From contig JAECUM010000843.1 of NCBI GenBank assembly GCA_016617855.1, forward strand, positions 151,887-215,886: DNA of 64,000 bases. The letters are read 5' to 3'. Source of the DNA: Megalonaias nervosa. Lineage: Eukaryota > Mollusca > Bivalvia > Unionida > Unionidae. This document shows positions 13,023 through 22,687 of this stretch, one piece after another. Each line of letters begins with the position of its first letter. Positions within the stretch are counted from its first letter, which is position 1. The position numbers and the translations under genes are program-made. The notes below the pieces were generated by a model. The model was not told the origin of the DNA. It worked only from the letters and a program-made list of their open reading frames with translations, and did no database searches.

Positions 13023-13297
13023 AGCAGCAGGCAGGGTGAACCCTACAACTTTTTCCTGACCTTATTTTACAAAAATAAAGGTTCCTACAGGGGCTGAAAA
13101 ATAAGGTCAATAATGCTAAACCAAACCTTCTAACTTTTATTATTACCATATAGTTTGAAAAAACGGATAATAAATCATTTTAGTTAGTTCATTTTTGTTA
13201 TTATTTTTGACTTTTTGTTTTTTATTTTATAGTGCGTTTAGTTTACTCGCGGGTCACTCAATTTTTGTCGTTCACCCTGCCTGCTGCTGTAAATTAA
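13023..13297 (+). repeat. Left terminal inverted repeat of element 1
   Basis: It starts AGCAGCAGGCAGGGTG at 13,023 and carries the inverted match of that same 16-mer at its inner end (CACCCTGCCTGCTGCT, ending 13,288). It aligns along its length, in inverse orientation, with 28,521-28,795, with scattered substitutions and one rearranged patch near the outer end. Confidence 0.9.
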
Positions 13298-13305
13298 ACA
13301 GCCAG

Positions 13306-13313
13306 TATAAATA
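13306..13313 (+). promoter_or_regulatory. TATA-like box before the first gene of element 1
   Basis: TATAAATA lies just inside the left repeat, ten bases before the first ATG. The spacing is short, so a downstream ATG or a leaderless start is possible. Confidence 0.35.
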
Positions 13314-13322
13314 TTATTAATA

Positions 13323-14459
13323 ATGGTCGTTATAGGCGAACCTCACTCTGCTAGATTAGCAAGAGAGCGATTAGAGGCAATTAGAAAATATTTACCTGTT
13401 CGTGATTCTATTAAACGACAATTACAAGAACGTCAGGAATCTCATGTTGAATTTGAAGAGGATACAAAACAATTATTTAAACCTATTACAGAGACAACTA
13501 AACCTCTTCTTCCAGTATCTGAGAAAATTGCAGAGGCAACTGGAAAAATAGCAGAAAGAAAAAAGAAAACAAAAAAGATTCTACGAGAACTTCCATCTGA
13601 AATAGCTGCTGCTCAACCAATGTAAGAAATACTTGAAGGTATTGATCAAGCTCGTGCTGAAATAGGTGATATAAAAGATCATATACCAGAATCAGAAAAA
13701 GAACCAGAAGCAAGAGCCAGGGTTAATTTAGTTGATAAGTTTACTGAAGAATCTATTAATTTTATTAGAAAAGCTGATGATCTAAAATTAATTGAGACTG
13801 CTGTAAGAGATTATTATAATCGAAAACGATTTTTAAAATCTGACTTCGCTGATGATCCCGTAAATGAGGATACTTGGCACAAATGGATATATCATATACG
13901 CTATAACGTTAATCAAGTTCGAAGCAACGATTCAAATTTTATTGACTATAAAAATAAGATAAAGAACTATATTGCACAACAACAACGATCACCAATACTA
14001 TTACCACCACTAACACAATAACAATTATCGCCATGACAACCACAACCAGTCAGAACAATAAGTGAGAAAAAACGGCTAGAGGCTCCCATTAGTACAGAAG
14101 ACGATGATGACTGGTGGAAAGAACAAAGGGAAAGAGAAAAAGAAGAAAAAAGGAGAAAAAAAAGAGAAAAAGAAGAAGAAGAAGAGAGAGAAAAATATCC
14201 TTCTTTGGATTTTATAAAACCTTATACTGGAAGCGGTCTTTCTACTGGAGGCGATCTTACTCTATGTCCTAATAACGTCCTTGCTGATGTTGATCGACTA
14301 GAAATTCTCATCGAAGGAAAACGAGCTGGTAATAATTCTCCAGAAATAATTAATGAAGCAGCCGATATTTGCAGACGGTTATTTACAGGCGGTATCATGG
14401 ACGTTGATGTTTATCAGTCTCTTATTAACGAAATTGCCGATGACTACTACAGTGACTGA
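13323..14459 (+). pseudogene. Charged coiled-coil virion-cluster protein, three in-frame stops
   Basis: A single reading frame of 378 codons runs from the ATG at 13,323 to the TGA at 14,457. It is interrupted by TAA at 13,623, TAA at 14,019 and TGA at 14,034. Sense codons resume in the same frame each time, so no bases need be lost. The N-terminal part is helical and charged. The middle has a long Glu/Lys/Arg block (about 14,110-14,200). The C-terminal part begins near YTGSGLSTGGDL and is acidic. I do not recognise the family. Position at the head of the capsid cluster suggests a core or scaffold-like role, which is inference only. Confidence 0.6.
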
Positions 14460-14490
14460 GTACGTAATTAAATACAATTACTATAATAAA

Positions 14491-14958
14491 ATGATTGTAC
14501 ATAGTACTCAACGTGGACCAACCATGGTCAGGGTAATAAATTCACGATTACCAGTATACAAGACAACCTACGGAGATGGACTAGGTGATGTTGTTCAAGG
14601 TCTATTTAAAAGGATAGCCCCAAAAGCAATACCGATCGCAAAGCAACTGGGAATGAAAGCTATTGATGTTGTTCATGAAAAAGGTATTGGTGCTGTGGGT
14701 AATCTCGCTGGTAAAGCATTTTCAGCGATCAAAGATAGACTAGCACGATTAATACGACGAAAACCTCAACCACCAGTAAAATTACCTAGTACTGAAGTAA
14801 TGACTCCAAATGTCAGTAAAAAAATAAATCAGGTTGCTAATCAAAAATTAGCGGAGTTAGCTGATGTACCAATGTCAGAAAAAGAAAAAAATATAACCGC
14901 TAGTCAGATAGCAGGAAGTGGTCTCACTTCCCGAAGTGGTCTTCGTTTTAGACAATAA
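14491..14958 (+). CDS. Small basic virion protein, PX / adenovirus pVI-like
   Basis: I chose the ATG at 14,491 because the longer frame upstream overlaps the end of the previous gene in a different frame. The product is about 155 residues. After a short lead comes GDGLGDVVQGLFKRIAPK, then an amphipathic helix-rich stretch, a basic RLIRRKPQPPVKL linker and a GSGLTSRSGLRFRQ tail. The glycine-flanked amphipathic segment followed by a basic C terminus resembles the membrane-active minor core proteins of adintoviruses and adenoviruses. That comparison rests on layout, not on a conserved motif. It sits directly before the capsid gene, as such proteins often do. Confidence 0.5.
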   Translation: MIVHSTQRGPTMVRVINSRLPVYKTTYGDGLGDVVQGLFKRIAPKAIPIAKQLGMKAIDVVHEKGIGAVGNLAGKAFSAIKDRLARLIRRKPQPPVKLPSTEVMTPNVSKKINQVANQKLAELADVPMSEKEKNITASQIAGSGLTSRSGLRFRQ

Positions 14959-14972
14959 TAATTATAATAAAG

Positions 14973-16364
14973 ATGTTCAAGCGCATATCTGATCCAGCAT
15001 TTGACATGGACGCACCGGTACTCAAGGATGAGTCTGTGCGTGATTATCAATATTATTCTTATGACGCTCGAATTCCAGATCAGCATGGACGAATTGAACT
15101 ACAAGTTCAGGATACAAGTAGGTATTTCTTACCCGCTGAGGCGCTTACTGAAGTAGAAGGTAAAATTTTTAAAGCGGATAATACTGAATACGATAATAAT
15201 GTTGCTTTTGGTTTTGTTAATAATGGTATTATGGCGTTATTTGACAGCGCCACTTATATGATTGATGGTAAAAATATTGAATCAATTCAGAAGGACGTTG
15301 ATGTTGCTATAACGATATTAGGTCTAGCACGATATAGCGACGATTATTCAAGATCAGCTGGTCCATCAATGATGTTTGTAAAGGACACTTCTGATCACCC
15401 GGATCATAAAAATGTAACTACAGGTAACGTAAGAAACGCTTTAGGAACCGCAGAAACTCCTGCAGTAATATCAATGAACGCAAATTTCAACTTAGGATTT
15501 GCATCACGTAAAACAATGTTGAAAGATAGAATGTTTTCATGTGCAATTCCACTTTCACACATATTTGGATTTTGCAGAAATGTCAGAAAAGTTATTTTTG
15601 GAGCCAAACATACGGTTGTACTTGTATGAGAAGCCACGGACGATGATGCAATATGGCACGTTAGAGGAGCTGATGATCCTGCAACTGTGGCACTTCATGG
15701 TAAAGTAGTATTAACCAAACTTTCATTGTGGATGCCAGTGATGACTCCAACAATACCTGAAGAAGATCGGTTACTTGCTTTTATGAGTCAAGATGGTAAA
15801 TCAATGTTGTCATGGTTAACAATGACCACAGATGCTGTTCAGAGTGCAATTAATGGTTTATTTACATTGCAAATAGCCTCTCAACAGGGAATAGCCGCAC
15901 CACGACATATATTCATTGCGCTTCAGGATAATACACATGTAGGTAATCAAACAAAAAGTTTAATGATATTTGACAAACTTGGTGTTTCTGAGGTTTCGTT
16001 AAGAATAAATGGACATCAAGAACCATCCGAGGATATATTACTGAATTTCAATCAAAATCATGTAGCACGTGCATATCATCGATTAATGACGTTCATGGGC
16101 CGTGATCAAAATATTGATACTGGTTTACAAATATCACAATTGGATTTTACAACCCTATATCCGATTTATTACTTTTCGCTCGAACATTTAGATTTAACCA
16201 GACAGTCAGTAGTCGACATACATTTTCGAGCTCGTGTTAACAGAAATATTGTAGATATTCCTAATTACATAGCAATTGTTGTCACACTCAGCGATAAATC
16301 AATGTTACTTGAAGGTGCTGGTGGACGAATGAGAGTCGTTGATGCTCCAGTAGAAAACATATAA
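14973..16364 (+). pseudogene. Hexon-like major capsid protein (double jelly-roll), one in-frame stop
   Basis: The frame of about 463 codons from ATG 14,973 is interrupted once, by TGA at 15,627, and then continues without shift to the TAA at 16,362. Its size and its place between small core proteins and the protease match the hexon-type capsid protein of Polintons and adintoviruses. The N-terminal half includes YFLPAEALTEVEGKIF, a phrase seen near the start of such proteins, and the C-terminal half has LDLTRQSVVDIHFRARV. Capsid proteins of this group trimerise into pseudo-hexameric capsomers. The single TGA would truncate the protein after 218 residues unless read through; one C-to-T change from CGA would explain it. 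Confidence 0.82.
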
Positions 16365-16375
16365 TTAGATCGTTT

Positions 16376-16846
16376 ATGAATATTATAATGTCATATAATC
16401 ATGTTAGTGTTAGTCTGACTCTTGGTCAGATTAAAAGGATACAATCAGCATCAAAAAATGACTGTGGATTAAAAATATTGCTAAAGAAAGAGCAGATGAG
16501 CGGCTCAAATAAATTATCTCTTACAGAACGTCAGCTAAGTCATTTCAATGAAGCCAAAAAATCAAATAAAGGTATAAAACTTAATCTTTCTGCGGGTGCC
16601 ATTAAAGACATCGTTAAGACAGGTGGTATATTTCCACTTCTTGCAGCTATACCAGCATTAATAGCCGCTGCAGCCCCAGCTGTTGCAAAAGCAGCTGCAT
16701 TAGGCGCTGTTGGAACCGCTGCTGGAATGGCATTAAAGAAAGCAACCGGACAGGGAATCAAAAAAAAGGGAAGGGGTCTAAGATTGCCAGGGACTCCACA
16801 TTCGTGGTACGGAAAAGGCCTAAGATTACCAGGGGCAATTTACTAA
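16376..16846 (+). CDS. Hydrophobic minor virion protein (PX-like), intact
   Basis: About 156 residues, with an alternative ATG four codons in (16,388). The N-terminal half is basic and polar. The centre is a long Ala/Pro/Ile-rich hydrophobic run (about residues 80-125, including LLAAIPALIAAAAPAVAKAA). The C terminus repeats GLRLPG twice, separated by TPHSWYGK. The layout suggests a membrane-active or internal virion protein, again like adenovirus core peptides that the viral protease matures; the GxG sites near the end could be protease targets, which is inference. It ends nine bases before the protease start. Confidence 0.5.
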   Translation: MNIIMSYNHVSVSLTLGQIKRIQSASKNDCGLKILLKKEQMSGSNKLSLTERQLSHFNEAKKSNKGIKLNLSAGAIKDIVKTGGIFPLLAAIPALIAAAAPAVAKAAALGAVGTAAGMALKKATGQGIKKKGRGLRLPGTPHSWYGKGLRLPGAIY

Positions 16847-16854
16847 TATCTCCT

Positions 16855-17268
16855 ATGTCCAATTTTGATTTACTAGATGCTGCTAAAAAATTAAAAATAA
16901 AAAATTTCAGAGGAGTTTTTATGCGTGATCAATTACCAAAACAACCAAACAATATTGAAACCGGTATTATTAATCTCGATAAAAACTCTGGTCCAGGCAC
17001 ACATTGGGTTGGATATGCAATTGATCCACGTGGAATTATTTATTTTGATTCATATGGACTAGCTCCACCAAAAGAATTCTTAAAGTATGTTAGCGGCGAT
17101 CAAAGTACTCCAATATGGTATTCAACGTTACCAACACAAACATTAACTGATCCACCAATATGTGGTCGAGAAGTACTTAACGTACTTGATGCTGTATCAA
17201 AATCAACAAAACCACCTCACAAAGTTGTGTATGAATATACTACGTTGTCACATTTAAACAGACATTAG
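16855..17268 (+). CDS. Adenain-type cysteine protease, intact
   Basis: I start at ATG 16,855 because the preceding gene ends at 16,846 and the longer frame overlaps it. The product of about 137 residues has the adenovirus-protease (C5/Ulp1-like) order: His50 in GTHWVGYAID, Asp65 in IYFDSYG and Cys103 in PPICGREV, with glutamine upstream in LPTQTL as a likely oxyanion-hole residue. These enzymes cleave capsid and core precursors during virion maturation. The region after the nucleophile is shorter and more diverged than in adenoviruses. It is one of the intact genes and lies between the capsid-core genes and the fibre-like gene. Confidence 0.85.
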   Translation: MSNFDLLDAAKKLKIKNFRGVFMRDQLPKQPNNIETGIINLDKNSGPGTHWVGYAIDPRGIIYFDSYGLAPPKEFLKYVSGDQSTPIWYSTLPTQTLTDPPICGREVLNVLDAVSKSTKPPHKVVYEYTTLSHLNRH

Positions 17269-17276
17269 TAAATATA

Positions 17277-18344
17277 ATGGTGGACATTTACGGAAGATCT
17301 TCTCGTGGTAAAGCTCAGCAGCAAGCTGATTTATCTAAATACGCAACTGTCGATCAGCTCAGAAATGAGATTGATGACTTATTAAACATAACCAGTGTTG
17401 ATCAAAATGAAGTAGTTGTTTTTCAGGATAAGGAAGGACGATTAAAAACTAGTAATATACAACTGCCAGATGTACTTATATGAGTTCCTAATGCGGTTGT
17501 TAATAATATAGTTACTTTTACTGATCAGGGTAAAATACAAGATTCTGGTACGTCAGTCAGCGATTATATTAAGAAAGCTGGTGATTCGTTCACAGGTAGT
17601 ATTATTATGAATCAAAATAAAATTATAGACCTTGGAAACCCAACCGCAGATACAGACGCCGCAACAGAGAAATATGTCGACGATCAAGAATCTAAGTACG
17701 TATTGGCCAACGGCGGTATAATGCGTGCATTTCTCAATATGAATAACAACGGCATTAATAATCTTAGAACACCAGAATATGATTTTGATGCTGCGACGAA
17801 GAAATATGTAGACGATAGCAACATTCCTATAACAACTTCGCTAGCTACAATCAATAATGAAATAACTACACTCAATGGTACTTTTACTAGACATGTACAA
17901 ACGTTTTTAAATTTTCATAGAAACATAAACAAATCTGTACATGAATTTTTTGGTGATCCACCAACCGTTGATATCAAACTAGCCGACGTTAACATGAAAC
18001 TCAATGATATTGTCAGTGGAATACCTAATATTATTCAAAAAACTAATCTGATTAAAATTCCACACGGACAAATTAAAAATATCGTGTACACAGTAGCATC
18101 AGAATCATCAACATGGGCACCACAAAATAACACACTCGAACATACCGCAGAAGTAACTGGGTTATACAGGTTATCTATATACGGTTTAGAAATTACTGCT
18201 GCCACTTCATTATCACCGAATGTATATCATAATCCTCTATTGGTGATGCTAACCAAGAATATCAAAGAAATCTTTACGTTAATATCAACGGAAATACCTC
18301 CGAGATGTTACTGGTGGTGCCTAGAATTCGTATCTGAAACTTAA
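17277..18344 (+). pseudogene. Fibre/tail-like trimeric protein, one in-frame stop
   Basis: One frame of 355 codons runs from ATG 17,277 to the stop at 18,342, broken by TGA at 17,481 and continuing in frame. The centre has two copies of a shaft repeat: NKIIDLGNPTADTDAATEKY and NGINNLRTPEYDFDAATKKY, each followed by VDD. This repeat is well known from phage tail fibres and trimeric spike shafts. The C-terminal ~150 residues look like a globular head. The likely role is a vertex fibre that contacts host cells. Its place between protease and minor-capsid genes supports a virion function. Confidence 0.65.
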
Positions 18345-18365
18345 TTAAATGACGTTGTTAGTATA

Positions 18366-18440
18366 ATGAATCAAAACCAAGGATCTCAGTCTCGCATCGA
18401 CGTTCAATGTTACAGATGCAATCAGGTATGTGAGCGTTGA
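18366..18440 (+). CDS. Very short CxxC open frame (24 codons), doubtful
   Basis: The ATG at 18,366 opens a frame with CYRCNQVC before a TGA at 18,438. It may be a real peptide with half a zinc site, or a remnant. It overlaps the start region of the next gene. Confidence 0.2.
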   Translation: MNQNQGSQSRIDVQCYRCNQVCER

Positions 18441-18910
18441 CTAAACTAAAGGATTTTATCGACTATTATAACATGAAAATAAAAAAATACAAAAGGCGTA
18501 TAGTTGTCATTGATGTAGTTGTTTACTCGGTTTCTGCTGTTATTGCTGGAACAGGATTATTATTATCAACATTGACGATGACAGCACCTGCTGTTATAAC
18601 CATCATTGTTTCGGCATCAACGACTATTGCTGGTGTTCTCGGTATTATAGCTAAAAAGATAGATACTTGTACAAATGCTAAATTGCACGATTATATGATT
18701 AAATTACATACAGTGGCAGAGGCATGCTCTAAACTATCTTTGTATATTTCTTCGTGTGTTAGTGATGGTGAAATATCCGATACTGAATTCGCGATGATGA
18801 TGAAAACCTATGATGATGCATTTAAGGTGATCGCTAATGATTTTAACGAATTAAATAACAATGATAATAATAATGACAGACAGGGAGTTACTTCAGCAGA
18901 TCGTCACTAA
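18437..18910 (+). CDS. Membrane protein with two adjacent transmembrane helices
   Basis: The frame is open from 18,437. The first clean ATG is 18,473. An ATG at 18,428 is followed directly by TGA in the same frame, so the original start may have been lost to one mutation. Two hydrophobic helices lie close together (VVVYSVSAVIAGTGLLLSTL and VITIIVSASTTIAGVLGII), then a cytosolic-looking helical tail of ~90 residues ending in an Asn/Asp-rich stretch. A helical hairpin next to capsid genes suggests an envelope or inner-membrane virion protein. I do not recognise a named family. Its 3' end overlaps the next gene by about 40 bases. Confidence 0.45.
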   Translation: MTKLKDFIDYYNMKIKKYKRRIVVIDVVVYSVSAVIAGTGLLLSTLTMTAPAVITIIVSASTTIAGVLGIIAKKIDTCTNAKLHDYMIKLHTVAEACSKLSLYISSCVSDGEISDTEFAMMMKTYDDAFKVIANDFNELNNNDNNNDRQGVTSADRH

Positions 18911-19427
18911 TACGACTCCGTCAAAAACTACTATGATATCGTTAAGTTCGACCAATCCTGAATTTAGTGTCAATTTTCCAACATCAATTCCTGCAAAGGA
19001 AATAGCATTAGCACAATTGCGAGTTTATTATAGCTGGCCAAATATTAGATCAAAACCATTTGGTGGACTACAACCAAATAATTCATTAGTATTCGCTAAT
19101 AAGAATAAGCCTGATGGAACTCCTGATTGGCAAGTAGTTGCTATTCCAACGGGCAGTTATCAAATAGAACAGATTAATGATGAGTTCCAACGTAGAATTA
19201 AATCTATTACAGGAAAAGAATCAAAAATAGCAATTACTGTTTACGAACCAACATTATCGGCGGTGATTGAAATAAATTCCCCTGATTTTTCTGTAGATAT
19301 TTATCAAAGTTCGATTAGATCAGTATTAGGATGGCCTGATGTTCCACCAGTTTATCAAGGACCACGAGAACCAACCAAAAACGAATTTCTCATGATGGAA
19401 AAAAGATTTATAAAAATTCCCGATTAG
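18873..19427 (+). CDS. Candidate penton/minor capsid protein (first of two), intact
   Basis: The second ATG (18,873) gives MTDRELLQ and about 184 residues. Landmarks are FSVNFPTSIPAKEIALAQLR, YYSWPNI, IPTGSYQIEQINDEFQRRI and VDIYQSSIRSVLGW. This order, with a conserved IPxGsYxIexIN phrase and a final s.R.vLGw phrase, recurs in proteins encoded near the capsid genes of invertebrate Polintons and adintoviruses, where they are read as penton-type proteins. The assignment is by pattern. Start overlap with the membrane-protein gene suggests tight gene packing. Confidence 0.5.
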   Translation: MTDRELLQQIVTNTTPSKTTMISLSSTNPEFSVNFPTSIPAKEIALAQLRVYYSWPNIRSKPFGGLQPNNSLVFANKNKPDGTPDWQVVAIPTGSYQIEQINDEFQRRIKSITGKESKIAITVYEPTLSAVIEINSPDFSVDIYQSSIRSVLGWPDVPPVYQGPREPTKNEFLMMEKRFIKIPD

Positions 19428-19433
19428 AGAAAA

Positions 19434-20236
19434 ATGTTCCCATGGACCGTCAATAAATTTTTTATTAATAACGCTGAAAGTATTCCTGATCTGAAAGAAA
19501 TTTACACAGAGGGACCTCCAGAATGGCTTTTTAGTAAAATACCTATCACTGCTGTAAATAAAGTGATGAATGATGAATTTAATTATTTTTTCAATATTAT
19601 TAAAAATCATATTACTAACTAATACAACATTACAGCAACGACACAAAAGAAATTATCCTTGAAGGAATTCGACACTTAAATCTAATACTGTATGATTTTA
19701 ATTATCTTAAACATATTCTAACTAGAAATGTATATTATTATCTTGAATCAACGATTGTCCCTGATGATGCTAAAAAAACAATAGTAAATAATCTTTTACG
19801 TGAAGTAAAAATTCCTAATTTTATTAATATCGATGAATATTTTCCCGGAATAATTGAATCATGGAGAAAAATAACCCCATCATCAACCATTCTTAAATAT
19901 AATAATGATCCACATGGTGGAGGCCGCCATATCTCACCTGATATTGTTAATATAACATCAACGATCGCGGTCAATCTAGTATGTGACATAATTGATGACA
20001 GCTATCAAGTAGATCTTTCAAAGTCTAACCAGGCCCAACAGGGGTATATATTCTATTCATTTAGCCCTCAAGTACCACCCGGGTGGTTAATTGTATCTGA
20101 GCCAATTAATCCAATTTATCTACGTGTACATAATCCATTATTGTCAAGAATAAATTTCAAACTTACTGACCAGACAGGATACATTTTGGATCTAAGACAA
20201 GAATCACTTAATATTAATTTGTATATACGCTCGTAG
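19434..20236 (+). pseudogene. Second candidate minor capsid (penton-like) protein, one frameshift
   Basis: ATG 19,434 opens a frame that hits TAA at 19,620. Coherent coding continues in another frame from about 19,640 to the TAG at 20,234. The downstream half has GGGRHISPDIVNITSTIAV, then YIFYSFSPQVPPG, and ends FKLTDQTGYILDL...LYIR. The end matches the final strands of single jelly-roll minor capsid proteins of this group. A related sequence lies at 28,799-29,539 plus 31,139-31,231, and that second copy confirms the reading frame. It starts six bases after the previous gene ends. Confidence 0.6.
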
Positions 20237-20907
20237 AATGTCTGAGTAAATAATCAGGGGGAAAAAAATAATCAGATTCTGAAATAATCTTATGGGTAGT
20301 TTACTAATCAAAATTAATAAAATCTGAATAATAATCAATTCCTATGATTAAAGCAACTGTATATATAATAAAGCGAGATAACTCCGCTATCTCTCTCCGC
20401 GGAGTAAATTAAACGATTATTTCCCCTTATGTACTACGTCGTTACCTGTACAAACCCAGTTGTACATACGTATATATTAGCTTGATCGAACAAAGCGTAT
20501 TAGTCCGTCTGTCTGTTAATCCTTACAGGCTTGTTAAAAACCAACCTGTTTGATATATCCCTGCCCTATAATGTGAACAGTGTTGTATTCTGATAGTAAT
20601 TTTAAAACCTTAAAACGAAAAATATATGTGTATAAAGGCCGTACTGGAACAGGATGTACTTTATCGATTTTGTGTGGGCTTGGCTGACGTATGATTCAGA
20701 TTGGCATGTATATTACCTGTGTCTGTAATTTAAATTATTTCGTTTATATATACGAGTGGTAATATATTTTAATCGTTTTATATATACGAGTGGTGAATAT
20801 ATTTTAATAAAATCATAAATTTCTTGATTTATTTAGAAAATGTAATACTCTCTCGTGTTAGTTATAACTATATAGTAATTTCTTGAACATATATATTCAA
20901 CCGAATG
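20237..20907. other. AT-rich gap in element 1
   Basis: No gene seen. It contains an ACTCCGC...GCGGAGT inverted pair (stem of seven, about 20,388-20,407) that could act at the RNA level after the capsid genes, and a direct repeat of a TTATATATACGAGTGGT stretch near 20,742 and 20,778. Confidence 0.5.
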
Positions 20908-21425
20908 TCATAGCTCAGTGCAAGAATATTTGGATTCTGGTGCTGAAGGTCTGTCGTTCGATTCCCATGGCCGCGGGGGTGGGTATATGGTCCAAGGGTT
21001 GCCAATTTTATTAAGATTGGGGGGCACCGCCCTGAGGTTTCATGAACCCCTCACCACGTCACGCCACGTGGTGAGTGCATTTTGCACTTACCCCGGGTTT
21101 GGTGGGGGGTTATATGAAACCGCAATGCCTAGACAGTCCTCTGAATTTCTAATATTTTGTTTCGATTAGGAATTCGCTGGGGGATGTGTCTATGCAAGGT
21201 ACCCCCTAAAATAATCAGTAGCATGCCTGAGCTCTCTACCTCATTTGAAAGACCCCCACAAGGAAACATTCAGAAAGAATGCTAGCCAATAGAAACAGAA
21301 CATGGGGTGCCAATAACGGTCATAAGAAAGACATCATCATGCAAAAAAAGGACTCCATGAAAGACACAAAGGCTATCAGGGGGCAAAGTGACGGGTAACC
21401 GCTTAGGATGCTACTGATTATTTTT
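20908..21425 (+). mobile_element. GC-rich tRNA-like/foldback insert inside element 1
   Basis: The segment opens with tRNA promoter-like boxes: TAGCTCAGTGC (A box) and GTTCGATTCC (B box), 50 bases apart, but the T-stem does not pair, so this is not a working tRNA. A structured stretch follows: GGTTTCATGAACCCCTCACC near 21,036 is complementary to GGTGGGGGGTTATATGAAAC near 21,101. The 3' part (21,208-21,424) is bounded by ~24-base inverted repeats reading AATAATCAGTAGCAT outward. Base composition is far richer in G+C than the flanking viral DNA. It is best read as a host SINE and/or MITE that landed between the viral gene clusters. Confidence 0.5.
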
Positions 21426-21590
21426 TATATTTTTAATAATAATAATAATAATAATTATATAAAGACCAAGTCAGTTAACACAAAGTCAGTCAACTTTAAA
21501 ACTTGAAAGGCCAAACATCAAGGTCAAAAGTCAAAGTTAAAAACTTGAATGTCAATTATTTTTTATTTTAAAGAAATATTTATATATATA

Positions 21591-22001
21591 ATGAACCAAG
21601 AAAACATTAATGATATTATTTCTGCTATTAAAAAATTAAAACATAACGGAATAAATCTCTCTGATAATCTCGATCCTGAAAAAATATTATGCGATTATGA
21701 AATATTAAAACAACGAAAATTTGAAAATAAATACACACTGCCTTCCAATTATAAATTCGTAAAATTAATCTATCAGCCTATGTTAGAATCCTTGGCAATG
21801 GTAAATGAAAAACAGGTAAAGCTATTTGCGCCTCTTGCACGTTCGATCAAAAATATCAGATGCGAACTATCTCGTGAATACGAGGAAAAGAAGTTTGTGG
21901 ACAATCGTGTAATGCAATTAAGAAAAATTATGTTATTTGATTCTGTCAAAAATGAGAGTGACACTGAGAGCGACAATGAAGGTACCCATGGCAAAATATA
22001 G
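21591..22001 (+). CDS. Small acidic-tailed protein of unknown function
   Basis: I use the ATG at 21,591 (MNQENINDII) rather than an upstream in-frame ATG inside AT-rich leader. The product is about 136 residues, helical, with a basic centre and an acidic serine-rich tail (SDTESDNEG). No family is recognised. It is the last plus-strand gene before two minus-strand genes. Confidence 0.45.
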   Translation: MNQENINDIISAIKKLKHNGINLSDNLDPEKILCDYEILKQRKFENKYTLPSNYKFVKLIYQPMLESLAMVNEKQVKLFAPLARSIKNIRCELSREYEEKKFVDNRVMQLRKIMLFDSVKNESDTESDNEGTHGKI

Positions 22002-22051
22002 AGTCGAACTATATACAGTAAAAAAAATATTTATTTATTAAGAGTACAGAG

Positions 22052-22687
22052 TTAGATATATTCAAATATTATCGGCTGATCATATTTTATTGAAAATGTA
22101 GATTTTTGTATATGATCAGCTACATGTTTTATTGATTGTGGATGTATGCTAAAATGTTTTGCAGCCGCATACATTGATGGGAAAGTTATTTCTTGGTCTG
22201 TTTCTACATTTATGGATATAATAGCTCTCTTTTTAAATACTTTTCATTTTCCAGTATTTCCAAGTGCAGAATTCTGACTTTGTGTAATAGATTGCAGGTT
22301 AGATAGATTATTATTCTGGGAATCTCCATCAATGTGATCAATTATGAGTCCATTTCTAACTACTCCACGAAAACATTCGAATATGAATACATGTGATAAG
22401 TATTTTTTTCCCCTAGCAACAGTAAATATAAAATAACCTTTATTATTAAGACTACCGACTGGTTTTTTCAATCTGCAGTGTCTGATTTAACCATCTCGGG
22501 ATGCTTCATAATTTGTATATACTGGTTGTTTAACAAATTCGTGTTTATTACGAAATGCTTCTTTTCTTAATTCTCTTATAAAGTTTTTGTCGATATCATC
22601 ATCGTGGGTCTGATTTGTTTGATTCATTATATATAAATTACATTTGTTTAAATCATTATTTGTCTGATTCATTTTATATAATAACAT
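22052..22687 (-). pseudogene. HNH homing-type endonuclease (NUMOD4-HNH_3-IENR1), two in-frame stops
   Basis: The frame runs from ATG 22,687 (alternative ATG 22,627) to the TAA at 22,052, with TAA at 22,487 and TGA at 22,244. Reading continues in frame after each stop. The order is a NUMOD4-like segment (YTNYEASRDG, then IRHCRLKKPVGS), an HNH_3 core (GLIIDHIDGDSQNNNLSNLQ) and an IENR1/NUMOD1-like helix-turn-helix (FPSMYAAAKHFSIHPQSIKH). This is the layout of free-standing phage and giant-virus homing endonucleases that cut DNA at defined sites and spread their own gene. Its start shares TAATG with the stop of the upstream gene, so the two were probably expressed together. Confidence 0.7.

Noticed and set aside
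20908..20980. tRNA gene
   Set aside because: A and B boxes are present but the T-stem does not pair and no cloverleaf forms.
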